Source: Auanema rhodensis
Lineage: Eukaryota; Nematoda; Chromadorea; Rhabditida; Rhabditidae
Assembly (NCBI GenBank): GCA_964057225.1
Contig: OZ059896.1
Span: forward strand, 2,232,001 to 2,296,000
Length of the DNA stretch: 64,000 nucleotides
Direction of reading: 5' to 3'
Numbering within the stretch: the first letter of the stretch is position 1; the number at the start of each line of letters is the position of its first letter. A model generated the notes under the pieces. That model made no database searches, had not been told where the DNA came from, and saw only the letters and a program-made list of their open reading frames with translations. Shown one piece after another: positions 1-11,900 of the stretch. Both the position numbers and the translations under genes were made by a program.

Positions 1-30
1 TTTCAAACGATCATAACTAATTTTTGTATT

Positions 31-48
31 GAGTGTTTCCCAATGTAG
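31..48 (+). other. Hypervariable segment of the monomer (u31-48)
   Basis: This is the most polymorphic part of the unit. States seen include gagtgtttcccaatgtag, gagcgtttctccatgtag, gagcgtttcttaatgtag, gagtgttttccaatgtag, gagcgttgcttaatgtag, gagtatttcccaatgtag, gagcgtttctccacgtag, gagcgtttctccatctag, gagcgtttcttcatgtag and gagcgtttcttaatatag. These states are linked to flanking subtypes, so they are useful markers of shared descent. The inversion breakpoint (u48) and the recurrent 19-bp deletion (u37-55) fall in or beside it. Confidence 0.8.
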
Positions 49-67
49 TATAGTGCATTCGATGCGG

Positions 68-118
68 ATTTTTAAGCTGCGTCGATCTGTGTTATCAGAT
101 TTGCGCTAGCTTAAAAAT
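68..118. other. Conserved 51-nt imperfect hairpin in each monomer
   Basis: Dyad symmetry read directly. Outer stem atttttaagct (68-78) pairs with agcttaaaaat (108-118), 11 bp. GCG (79-81) pairs with CGC (104-106) with one bulged T (107). After a short internal loop, ATCTG (85-89) pairs with CAGAT (96-100) around a 6-nt loop (90-95). The same structure recurs in every unit in both arms. In subtypes with agcttgaaaat the outer stem keeps a G-T opposition. The core from u88 to u112 is the most constant stretch I saw; exceptions noticed were at about 46081 (cagaattgcgc) and 59860 (gctaacgcaa). Possible roles (cruciform extrusion, a protein-binding box, transcript structure) are inference. Confidence 0.8.
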
Positions 119-135
119 GCACCGAGATATTAACT

Positions 136-157
136 GATATAAGTTCACACTTATATC
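136..157. other. 9-bp inverted repeat with 4-nt loop
   Basis: Gatataagt (136-144) and acttatatc (149-157) are perfect reverse complements separated by tcac. Many subtypes have gatataggt instead, leaving one G-T opposition. In most units it is immediately preceded by, and overlaps, a second small palindrome, atatca-ac-tgatat (for example 478-491 in the second unit). Two mutually exclusive hairpins are therefore possible. The first unit has lost the small one by a C-to-T change. Confidence 0.75.
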
Positions 158-265
158 CTCGATTTTCACCCTGAAGAATTAATTTTTTTGTTGAATGACA
201 ATGTCCATCGTCTTTGTCTTGAAAAAAGGAATCTAAAAACATCTACTTTTTGTAAATTTATTCTG

Positions 266-300
266 AAATTTTTCGGGAAAATTTTTGTCAAAATGTTTTT
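266..300 (+). other. Phased A/T tracts (possible bent DNA)
   Basis: Three tract pairs lie close together: aaattttt (266-273), aaaattttt (278-286) and aaaa-tg-ttttt (290-300). Their centres are about 12-13 bp apart, and the pattern recurs in every unit. Roughly helically spaced A/T tracts are common in satellites and can curve DNA; actual curvature here is inference. The spacing is wider than the ideal 10.5 bp. The forward-arm side of the inversion junction (u286) ends exactly at the end of the second tract. Confidence 0.5.
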
Positions 301-658
301 GGAAGCATTGTTGAGTGTACATGGAAACTCAACATACACTAATGCATCATTTTTCAAACGATCATAACTAACTTTTGTATTGAGTGTTTCCCAATGTAGT
401 ATAGTGCATTCGATGTGGATTTTTAAGCTGCGTCGATCTGTGTTATCAGATTTGCGCTAGCTTAAAAATGCACCGAGATATCAACTGATATAAGTTCACA
501 CTTATATCCTCGATTTTCACCCTGAAGAATTAATTTTTTTGTTGAATAACAATGTCCATCGTCTTTGTCTTGAAAAAAGGAATCTAAAAACATCTACTTT
601 TTGTGAAATTATTTTGAAATTTTTCGGGAAAATTTTTGTCAAAATGTTTTTGGAAGCA

Positions 659-686
659 ATGTTGAGTGTACATGGAAACTCAACAT
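659..686. other. 9-bp inverted repeat flanking gtacatggaa
   Basis: Atgttgagt (659-667) and actcaacat (678-686) are perfect reverse complements around the 10-nt loop gtacatggaa. It occurs in subtypes with gcaatg (A, D, E). Subtypes with gcattg (B, C, F, T, L) keep 8 bp. The F form with tacatgaaaac changes only the loop. The H form (tgttgtgtg) and the F form at 49658 and 55976 (aaacgcaac) each break one pair. Confidence 0.7.
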
Positions 687-3600
687 ACACTAATGCATCA
701 TTTTTCAAACGATCATAACTAATTTTTGCATTGAGTGTTTCCCAATGTAGTATAGTGCATTCGATGCGGATTTTTAAGCTGCGTCGATCTGTGTTATCAG
801 ATTTGCGCTAGCTTAAAAATGAACCGAGATATCAACTGATATAGGTTCACACTTATATCCTCGATTTTCACCCTGAAGATTTAATTTTTTCGTTGAATAA
901 CATTGTCCATCGTCTTTGTCTTGAAAAAAGGAATCTAAGAACATCTACTTTTTGTGAAATTATTTTGAAATTTTTCGGGAAAATTTTTGTCAAAATGTTT
1001 TTGGAAGCATTGTTGAGTGTACATGGAAACTCAACATACACTAATGCATCATTTTTCAAACGATCATAACTAATTTTTGTATTGAGCGTTTCTCCATGTA
1101 GTATAGTGCATTCGATGCGGATTTTTAAGCTGCGTCGATCTGTGTTATCAGATTTGCGCTAGCTTGAAAATGCACCGAGATATCAACTGATATAGGTTCA
1201 CACTTATATCCTCGATTTTCACCGTGAAGAATTAATTTTTTTGTTGAATAACAATGTCCATCGTCTTTGTCTTGAAAAAAGGAATCTAAAAACATCTACT
1301 TTTTGTGAAATTATTTTGAAATTTTTCGGGAAAATTTTTGTCAAAATGTTTTTGGAAGCATTGTTGAGTGTACATGGAAACTCAACATACACTAATGCAT
1401 CATTTTTCAAACGATCATAACTAATTTTTGTATTGAGTGTTTCCCAATGTAGTATAGTGCATTCGATGTGGATTTTTAAGCTGCGTCGATCTGTGTTATC
1501 AGATTTGCGCTAGCTTAAAAATGCACCGAGATATCAACTGATATAAGTTCACACTTATATCCTCGATTTTCACCCTGAAGAATTAATTTTTTTGTTGAAT
1601 AACAATGTCCATCGTCTTTGTCTTGAAAAAAGGAATCTAAAAACATCTACTTTTTGTGAAATTATTTTGAAATTTTTCGGGAAAATTTTTGTCAAAATGT
1701 TTTTGGAAGCAATGTTGAGTGTACATGGAAACTCAACATACACTAATGCATCATTTTTCAAACGATCATAACTAATTTTTGTATTGAGTGTTTTCCAATG
1801 TAGTATAGTGCATTCGATGTGGATTTTTAAGCTGCGTCGATCTGTGTTATCAGATTTGCGCTAGCTTAAAAATGCACCGAGATATCAACTGATATAAGTT
1901 CACACTTATATCCTCGATTTTCACCCTGAAGAATTAATTTTTTTGTTGAATAACAATGTCCATCGTCTTTGTCTTGAAAAAAGGAATCTAAAAACATCTA
2001 CTTTTTGTGAAATTATTTTGAAATTTTTCGGGAAAATTTTTGTCAAAATGTTTTTGGAAGCAATGTTGAGTGTACATGGAAACTCAACATACACTAATGC
2101 ATCATTTTTCAAACGATCATAACTAATTTTTGTATTGAGCGTTTCTCCATGTAGTATAGTGCATTCGATGCGGATTTTTAAGCTGCGTCGATCTGTGTTA
2201 TCAGATTTGCGCTAGCTTGAAAATGCACCGAGATATCAACTGATATAGGTTCACACTTATATCCTCGATTTTCACCGTGAAGAATTAATTTTTTCGTTGA
2301 ATAACAATGTCCATCGTCTTTGTCTTGAAAAAAGGAATCTAAAAACATCTACTTTTTGTAAATTTATTCTGAAATTTTTCGGGAAAATGTTTGTCAAAAT
2401 GTTTTTGGAAGCAATGTTGAGTGTACATGGAAACTCAACATACACTAATGCATCATTTTTCAAACAATCATAACTAATTTTTGTATTGAGCGTTTCTTAA
2501 TGTAGTATAGTACATTCGATGCGGATTTTTAAGCTGCGTCGATCTGTGTTATCAGATTTGCGCTAGCTTAAAAATGCACCGAGATATTAACTGATATAAG
2601 TTCACACTTATATCCTCGATTTTCACCCTGAAGAATTAATTTTTTTGTTGAATGACAATGTCCATCGTCTTTGTCTTGAAAAAAGGAATCTAAAAACATC
2701 TACTTTTTGTAAATTTATTCTGAAATTTTTCGGGAAAATGTTTGTCAAAATGTTTTTGGAAACAATGTTGAGTGTACATGGAAACTCAACATACACTAAT
2801 GCATCATTTTTCAAACAATCATAACTAATTTTTGTATTGAGCGTTTCTTAATGTAGTATAGTACATTCGATGCGGATTTTTAAGCTGCGTCGATCTGTGT
2901 TATCAGATTTGCGCTAGCTTAAAAATGAACCGAGATATCAACTGATATAGGTTCACACTTATATCCTCGATTTTCACCCTGAAGATTTAATTTTTTCGTT
3001 GAATAACATTGTCCATCGTCTTTGTCTTGAAAAAAGGAATCTAAGAACATCTACTTTTTGTGAAATTATTTTGAAATTTTTCGGGAAAATTTTTGTCAAA
3101 ATGTTTTTGGAAGCATTGTTGAGTGTACATGGAAACTCAACATACACTAATGCATCATTTTTCAAACGATCATAACTAATTTTTGTATTGAGCGTTTCTC
3201 CATGTAGTATAGTGCATTCGATGCGGATTTTTAAGCTGCGTCGATCTGTGTTATCAGATTTGCGCTAGCTTGAAAATGCACCGAGATATCAACTGATATA
3301 GGTTCACACTTATATCCTCGATTTTCACCGTGAAGAATTAATTTTTTTGTTGAATAACAATGTCCATCGTCTTTGTCTTGAAAAAAGGAATCTAAAAACA
3401 TCTACTTTTTGTGAAATTATTTTGAAATTTTTCGGGAAAATTTTTGTCAAAATGTTTTTGGAAGCATTGTTGAGTGTACATGGAAACTCAACATACACTA
3501 ATGCATCATTTTTCAAACGATCATAACTAATTTTCGTATTGAGTGTTTCCCAATGTAGTATAGTGCATTCGATGTGGATTTTTAAGCTGCGTCGATCTGT

Positions 3601-6600
3601 GTTATCAGATTTGCGCTAGCTTAAAAATGCACCGAGATATCAACTGATATAAGTTCACACTTATATCCTCGATTTTCACCCTGAAGAATTAATTTTTTTG
3701 TTGAATAACAATGTCCATCGTCTTTGTCTTGAAAAAAGGAATCTAAAAACATCTACTTTTTGTGAAATTATTTTGAAATTTTTCGGGAAAATTTTTGTCA
3801 AAATGTTTTTGGAAGCAATGTTGAGTGTACATGGAAACTCAACATACACTAATGCATCATTTTTCAAACGATCATAACTAATTTTTGTATTGAGCGTTTC
3901 TTAATGTAGTATAGTGCATTCGATGCGGATTTTTAAGCTGCGTCGATCTGTGTTATCAGATTTGCGCTAGCTTAAAAATGAACCGAGATATCAACTGATA
4001 TAGGTTCACACTTATATCCTCGATTTTCACCGTGAAGATTTAAGTTTTTCGTTGAATAACATTGTCCATCGTCTTTGTCTTGAAAAAAGGAATCTAAAAA
4101 CATCTACTTTTTGTGAAATTATTTTGAAATTTTTCGGGAAAATTTTTGTCAAAATGTTTTTGGAAGCAATGTTGAGTGTACATGGAAACTCAACATACAC
4201 TAATGCATCATTTTTCAAACGATCATAACTAATTTTTGTATTGAGTGTTTCCCAATGTAGTATAGTGCATTCGATGCGGATTTCTAAGCTGCGTCGATCT
4301 GTGTTATCAGATTTGCGCTAGCTTAAAAATGAACCGAGATATCAACTGATATAGGTTCACACTTATATCCTCGATTTTCACCCTGAAGATTTAATTTTTT
4401 CGTTGAATAACATTGTCCATCGTCTTTGTCTTGAAAAAAGGAATCTAAGAACATCTACTTTTTGTGAAATTATTTTGAAATTTTTCGGGAAAATTTTTGT
4501 CAAAATGTTTTTGGAAGCATTGTTGAGTGTACATGGAAACTCAACATACACTAATGCATCATTTTTCAAACGATCATAACTAATTTTTGTATTGAGTGTT
4601 TCCCAATGTAGTATAGTGCATTCGATGTGGATTTTTAAGCTGCGTCGATCTGTGTTATCAGATTTGCGCTAGCTTAAAAATGCACCGAGATATCAACTGA
4701 TATAAGTTCACACTTATATCCTCGATTTTCACCCTGAAGAATTAATTTTTTTGTTGAATAACAATGTCCATCGTCTTTGTCTTGAAAAAAGGAATCTAAA
4801 AACATCTACTTTTTGTGAAATTATTTTGAAATTTTTCGGGAAAATTTTTGTCAAAATGTTTTTGGAAGCAATGTTGAGTGTACATGGAAACTCAACATAC
4901 ACTAATGCATCATTTTTCAAACGATCATAACTAATTTTTGTATTGAGCGTTTCTTAATGTAGTATAGTGCATTCGATGCGGATTTTTAAGCTGCGTCGAT
5001 CTGTGTTATCAGATTTGCGCTAGCTTAAAAATGAACCGAGCTATCAACTGATATAGGTTCACACTTATATCCTCGATTTTCACCGTGAAGATTTAAGTTT
5101 TTCGTTGAATAACATTGTCCATCGTCTTTGTCTTGAAAAAAGGAATCTAAAAACATCTACTTTTTGTGAAATTATTTTGAAATTTTTCGGGAAAATTTTT
5201 GTCAAAATGTTTTTGGAAGCAATGTTGAGTGTACATGGAAACTCAACATACACTAATGCATCATTTTTCAAACGATCATAACTAATTTTTGTATTGAGTG
5301 TTTCCCAATGTAGTATAGTGCATTCGATGCGGATTTTTAAGCTGCGTCGATCTGTGTTATCAGATTTGCGCTAGCTTAAAAATGAACCGAGATATCAACT
5401 GATATAGGTTCACACTTATATCCTCGATTTTCACCCTGAAGATTTAATTTTTTCGTTGAATAACATTGTCCATCGTCTTTGTCTTGAAAAAAGGAATCTA
5501 AGAACATCTACTTTTTGTGAAATTATTTTGAAATTTTTCGGGAAAATTTTTGTCAAAATGTTTTTGGAAGCATTGTTGAGTGTACATGGAAACTCAACAT
5601 ACACTAATGCATCATTTTTCAAACGATCATAACTAATTTTTGTATTGAGCGTTTCTCCATGTAGTATAGTGCATTCGATGCGGATTTTTAAGCTGCGTCG
5701 ATCTGTGTTATCAGATTTGCGCTAGCTTGAAAATGCACCGAGATATCAACTGATATAGGTTCACACTTATATCCTCGATTTTCACCGTGAAGAATTAATT
5801 TTTTTGTTGAATAACAATGTCCATCGTCTTTGTCTTGAAAAAAGGAATCTAAAAACATCTACTTTTTGTGAAATTATTTTGAAATTTTTCGGGAAAATTT
5901 TTGTCAAAATGTTTTTGGAAGCATTGTTGAGTGTACATGGAAACTCAACATACACTAATGCATCATTTTTCAAACGATCATAACTAATTTTTGTATTGAG
6001 TGTTTCCCAATGTAGTATAGTGCATTCGATGTGGATTTTTAAGCTGCGTCGATCTGTGTTATCAGATTTGCGCTAGCTTAAAAATGCACCGAGATATCAA
6101 CTGATATAAGTTCACACTTATATCCTCGATTTTCACCCTGAAGATTTAATTTTTTCGTTGAATAACATTGTCCATCGTCTTTGTCTTGAAAAAAGGAATC
6201 TAAGAACATCTACTTTTTGTGAAATTATTTTGAAATTTTTCGGGAAAATTTTTGTCAAAATGTTTTTGGAAGCAATGTTGAGTGTACATGGAAACTCAAC
6301 ATACACTAATGCATCATTTTTCAAACGATCATAACTAATTTTTGTATTGAGCGTTTCTCCATGTAGTATAGTGCATTCGATGCGGATTTTTAAGCTGCGT
6401 CGATCTGTGTTATCAGATTTGCGCTAGCTTGAAAATGCACCGAGATATCAACTGATATAGGTTCACACTTATATCCTCGATTTTCACCGTGAAGAATTAA
6501 TTTTTTTGTTGAATAACAATGTCCATCGTCTTTGTCTTGAAAAAAGGAATCTAAAAACATCTACTTTTTGTGAAATTATTTTGAAATTTTTCGGGAAAAT

Positions 6601-8940
6601 TTTTGTCAAAATGTTTTTGGAAGCATTGTTGAGTGTACATGGAAACTCAACATACACTAATGCATCATTTTTCAAACGATCATAACTAATTTTTGTATTG
6701 AGTGTTTCCCAATGTAGTATAGTGCATTCGATGTGGATTTTTAAGCTGCGTCGATCTGTGTTATCAGATTTGCGCTAGCTTAAAAATGCACCGAGATATC
6801 AACTGATATAAGTTCACACTTATATCCTCGATTTTCACCCTGAAGAATTAATTTTTTTGTTGAATAACAATGTCCATCGTCTTTGTCTTGAAAAAAGGAA
6901 TCTAAAAACATCTACTTTTTGTGAAATTATTTTGAAATTTTTCGGGAAAATTTTTGTCAAAATGTTTTTGGAAGCAATGTTGAGTGTACATGGAAACTCA
7001 ACATACACTAATGCATCATTTTTCAAACGATCATAACTAATTTTTGTATTGAGCGTTTCTTAATGTAGTATAGTGCATTCGATGCGGATTTTTAAGCTGC
7101 GTCGATCTGTGTTATCAGATTTGCGCTAGCTTAAAAATGAACCGAGATATCAACTGATATAGGTTCACACTTATATCCTCGATTTTCACCGTGAAGATTT
7201 AATTTTTTCGTTGAATAACATTGTCCATCGTCTTTGTCTTGAAAAAAGGAATCTAAAAACATCTACTTTTTGTGAAATTATTTTGAAATTTTTCGGGAAA
7301 ATTTTTGTCAAAATGTTTTTGGAAGCATTGTTGAGTGTACATGGAAACTCAACATACACTAATGCATCATTTTTCAAACGATCATAACTAACTTTTGTAT
7401 TGAGTGTTTCCCAATGTAGTATAGTGCATTCGATGTGGATTTTTAAGCTGCGTCGATCTGTGTTATCAGATTTGCGCTAGCTTAAAAATGCACCGAGATA
7501 TCAACTGATATAAGTTCACACTTATATCCTCGATTTTCACCCTGAAGAATTAATTTTTTTGTTGAATAACAATGTTCATCGTCTTTGTCTTGAAAAAAGG
7601 AATCTAAAAACATCTACTTTTTGTGAAATTATTTTGAAATTTTTCGGGAAAATTTTTGTCAAAATGTTTTTGGAAGCAATGTTGAGTGTACATGGAAACT
7701 CAACATACACTAATGCATCATTTTTCAAACGATCATAACTAATTTTTGTATTGAGTGTTTCCCAATGTAGTATAGTGCATTCGATGCGGATTTTTAAGCT
7801 GCGTCGATCTGTGTTATCAGATTTGCGCTAGCTTAAAAATGAACCGAGATATCAACTGATATAGGTTCACACTTATATCCTCGATTTTCACCCTGAAGAT
7901 TTAATTTTTTCGTTGAATAACATTGTCCATCGTCTTTGTCTTGAAAAAAGGAATCTAAGAACATCTACTTTTTGTGAAATTATTTTGAAATTTTTCGGGA
8001 AAATTTTTGTCAAAATGTTTTTGGAAGCATTGTTGAGTGTACATGGAAACTCAACATACACTAATGCATCATTTTTCAAACGATCATAACTAATTTTTGT
8101 ATTGAGCGTTTCTCCATGTAGTATAGTGCATTCGATGCGGATTTTTAAGCTGCGTCGATCTGTGTTATCAGATTTGCGCTAGCTTGAAAATGCACCGAGA
8201 TATCAACTGATATAGGTTCACACTTATATCCTCGATTTTCACCGTGAAGAATTAATTTTTTCGTTGAATAACAATGTCCATCGTCTTTGTCTTGAAAAAA
8301 GGAATCTAAAAACATCTACTTTTTGTAAATTTATTCTGAAATTTTTCGGGAAAATGTTTGTCAAAATGTTTTTGGAAGCAATGTTGAGTGTACATGGAAA
8401 CTCAACATACACTAATGCATCATTTTTCAAACGATCATAACTAATTTTTGTATTGAGCGTTTCTCCATGTAGTATAGTGCATTCGATGCGGATTTTTAAG
8501 CTGCGTCGATCTGTGTTATCAGATTTGCGCTAGCTTAAAAATGAACCGAGATATCAACTGATATAGGTTCACACTTATATCCTCGATTTTCACCGTGAAG
8601 AATTAATTTTTTTGTTGAATGACAATGTCCATCGTCTTTGTCTTGAAAAAAGGAATCTAAAAACATCTACTTTTTGTAAATTTATTCTGAAATTTTTCGG
8701 GAAAATGTTTGTCAAAATGTTTTTGGAAGCAATGTTGAGTGTACATGGAAACTCAACATACACTAATGCATCATTTTTCAAACAATCATAACTAATTTTT
8801 GTATTGAGCGTTTCTTAATGTAGTATAGTACATTCGATGCGGATTTTTAAGCTGCGTCGATCTGTGTTATCAGATTTGCGCTAGCTTAAAAATGCACCGA
8901 GATATCAACTGATATAAGTTCACACTTATATCCTCGATTT

Positions 8941-11900
8941 TCACCCTGAAGAATTAATTTTTTTGTTGAATAACAATGTCCATCGTCTTTGTCTTGAAAA
9001 AAGGAATCTAAAAACATCTACTTTTTGTGAAATTATTTTGAAATTTTTCGGGAAAATTTTTGTCAAAATGTTTTTGGAAGCAATGTTGAGTGTACATGGA
9101 AACTCAACATACACTAATGCATCATTTTTCAAACGATCATAACTAATTTTTGTATTGAGTGTTTCCCAATGTAGTATAGTGCATTCGATGCGGATTTTTA
9201 AGCTGCGTCGATCTGTGTTATCAGATTTGCGCTAGCTTAAAAATGAACCGAGATATCAACTGATATAGGTTCACACTTATATCCTCGATTTTCACCCTGA
9301 AGATTTAATTTTTTCGTTGAATAACATTGTCCATCGTCTTTGTCTTGAAAAAAGGAATCTAAGAACATCTACTTTTTGTGAAATTATTTTGAAATTTTTC
9401 GGGAAAATTTTTGTCAGAATGTTTTTGGAAGCATTGTTGAGTGTACATGGAAACTCAACATACACTAATGCATCATTTTTCAAACGATCATAACCAATTT
9501 TTGTATTGAGCGTTTCTCCATGTAGTATAGTGCATTCGATGCGGATTTTTAAGCTGCGTCGATCTGTGTTATCAGATTTGCGCTAGCTTAAAAATGCACC
9601 GAGATATCAACTGATATAGGTTCACACTTATATCCTCGATTTTCACCGTGAAGAATTAATTTTTTTGTTGAATAACAATGTCCATCGTCTTTGTCTTGAA
9701 AAAAGGAATCTAAAAACATCTACTTTTTGTGAAATTATTTTGAAATTTTTCGGGAAAATTTTTGTCAAAATGTTTTTGGAAGCATTGTTGAGTGTACATG
9801 GAAACTCAACATACACTAATGCATCATTTTTCAAACGATCATAACTAATTTTTGTATTGAGTGTTTCCCAATGTAGTATAGTGCATTCGATGTGGATTTT
9901 TAAGCTGCGTCAATCTGTGTTATCAGATTTGCGCTAGCTTAAAAATGCACCGAGATATCAACTGATATAAGTTCACACTTATATCCTCGATTTTCACCCT
10001 GAAGAATTAATTTTTTTGTTGAATAACAATGTCCATCGTTTTTGTCTTGAAAAAAGGAATCTAAAAACATCTACTTTTTGTGAAATTATTTTGAAATTTT
10101 TCGGGAAAATTTTTGTCAAAATGTTTTTGGAAGCAATGTTGAGTGTACATGGAAACTCAACATACACTAATGCATCATTTTTCAAACGATCATAACTAAT
10201 TTTTGTATTGAGTGTTTTCCAATGTAGTATAGTGCATTCGATGTGGATTTTTAAGCTGCGTCGATCTGTGTTATCAGATTTGCGCTAGCTTAAAAATGCA
10301 CCGAGATATCAACTGATATAAGTTCACACTTATATCCTCGATTTTCACCCTGAAGAATTAATTTTTTTGTTGAATAACAATGTCCATCGTCTTTGTCTTG
10401 AAAAAAGGAATCTAAAAACATCTACTTTTTGTGAAATTATTTTGAAATTTTTCGGGAAAATTTTTGTCAAAATGTTTTTGGAAGCAATGTTGAGTGTACA
10501 TGGAAACTCAACATACACTAATGCATCATTTTTCAAACGATCATAACCAATTTTTGTATTGAGCGTTTCTCCATGTAGTATAGTGCATTCGATGCGGATT
10601 TTTAAGCTGCGTCGATCTGTGTTATCAGATTTGCGCTAGCTTAAAAATGCACCGAGATATCAACTGATATAGGTTCACACTTATATCCTCGATTTTCACC
10701 GTGAAGAATTAATTTTTTTGTTGAATAACAATGTCCATCGTCTTTGTCTTGAAAAAAGGAATCTAAAAACATCTACTTTTTGTGAAATTATTTTGAAATT
10801 TTTCGGGAAAATTTTTGTCAAAATGTTTTTGGAAGCATTGTTGAGTGTACATGGAAACTCAACATACACTAATGCATCATTTTTCAAACGATCATAACTA
10901 ATTTTTGTATTGAGTGTTTCCCAATGTAGTATAGTGCATTCGATGTGGATTTTTAAGCTGCGTCAATCTGTGTTATCAGATTTGCGCTAGCTTAAAAATG
11001 CACCGAGATATCAACTGATATAAGTTCACACTTATATCCTCGATTTTCACCCTGAAGAATTAATTTTTTTGTTGAATAACAATGTCCATCGTTTTTGTCT
11101 TGAAAAAAGGAATCTAAAAACATCTACTTTTTGTGAAATTATTTTGAAATTTTTCGGGAAAATTTTTGTCAAAATGTTTTTGGAAGCATTGTTGAGTGTA
11201 CATGGAAACTCAACATACACTAATGCATCATTTTTCAAACGATCATAACTAATTTTTGTATTGAGTGTTTCCCAATGTAGTATAGTGCATTCGATGTGGA
11301 TTTTTAAGCTGCGTCAATCTGTGTTATCAGATTTGCGCTAGCTTAAAAATGCACCGAGATATCAACTGATATAAGTTCACACTTATATCCTCGATTTTCA
11401 CCCTGAAGAATTAATTTTTTTGTTGAATAACAATGTCCATCGTTTTTGTCTTGAAAAAAGGAATCTAAAAACATCTACTTTTTGTGAAATTATTCTGAAA
11501 TTTTTCGGGAAAATTTTTGTCAAAATGTTTTTGGAAGCAATGTTGAGTGTACATGGAAACTCAACATACACTAATGCATCATTTTTCAAACGATCATAAC
11601 TAATTTTTGTATTGAGTGTTTTCCAATGTAGTATAGTGCATTCGATGTGGATTTTTAAGCTGCGTCGATCTGTGTTATCAGATTTGCGCTAGCTTAAAAA
11701 TGCACCGAGATATCAACTGATATAAGTTCACACTTATATCCTCGATTTTCACCCTGAAGAATTAATTTTTTTGTTGAATAACAATGTCCATCGTCTTTGT
11801 CTTGAAAAAAGGAATCTAAAAACATCTACTTTTTGTGAAATTATTTTGAAATTTTTCGGGAAAATTTTTGTCAAAATGTTTTTGGAAGCAATGTTGAGTG

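Larger units (their letters stand above)
1..351 (+). repeat. Representative satellite monomer (u1-u351)
   Basis: Reference unit for coordinates in this annotation. Landmarks: u1 tttcaaacgatcataac; u31-48 hypervariable segment; u68-118 large hairpin; u136-157 second dyad; u160-175 tcgattttcaccctga; u181-187 T-run; u200-250 block containing ggaatctaaaaacatc; u266-300 alternating A and T tracts; u309-334 third dyad; u340-351 taatgcatcat plus t. Composition counted by eye: 57 G, 54 C, the rest A+T (31.6% G+C); 10 CpG. I found no CENP-B-box-like match (TTCG-N4-A-N2-CGGG) around the only CGGG, at u274-277. I saw no convincing internal duplication that would make the unit an ancestral dimer. Confidence 0.95.
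1..8940 (+). repeat. Left block: B-rich mixed subtypes
   Basis: Subtype order in 351-bp steps from 166: E-like, A, B, C, A, A, D, E, B, C, A, K, B, A, K, B, C, B-hybrid, C, A, F, A (7537), B, D, E. K (4027, 5080) is an F/A mixture with aagtttttcgttg. The unit at 6133 joins an A-type leading half (gtgtttcccaatg, cgatgtgg, ataagttc) to B-type sequence (ctgaagatttaa, ctaagaac), so it looks like a crossover product. 517-2973 is a clean A-B-C-A-A-D-E heptamer, which reappears at 25439-27895. Confidence 0.8.

Noticed and set aside
68-118. Transcription terminator or tRNA-like structure
   Set aside because: The stem is flanked by T and A runs as in a terminator, but it recurs in every satellite unit with no adjoining gene, and there is no tRNA cloverleaf or conserved arm sequence.
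274-277. CENP-B box around cgggaa
   Set aside because: The required TTCG and A at fixed spacing upstream of CGGG are absent on either strand.
1-351. Monomer as an ancestral dimer of two ~175-bp halves
   Set aside because: Only weak similarity by eye (for example u18-48 against u180-210), not enough to support a duplication.
166-357. 63-codon open frame on the minus strand of nearly every forward unit (plus strand in the reverse arm)
   Set aside because: It starts at TTG with no in-frame ATG near the beginning. The recurrent differences between units almost all change amino acids (for example Ile/Asn, Lys/Asn, Ile-Ser/Asn-Leu, Leu/Ser, Lys/Glu), and it is interrupted in units at about 7537, 16663, 18769 and 27896. 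It resembles no family I know. Its persistence is explained by homogenisation of one ancestral unit.
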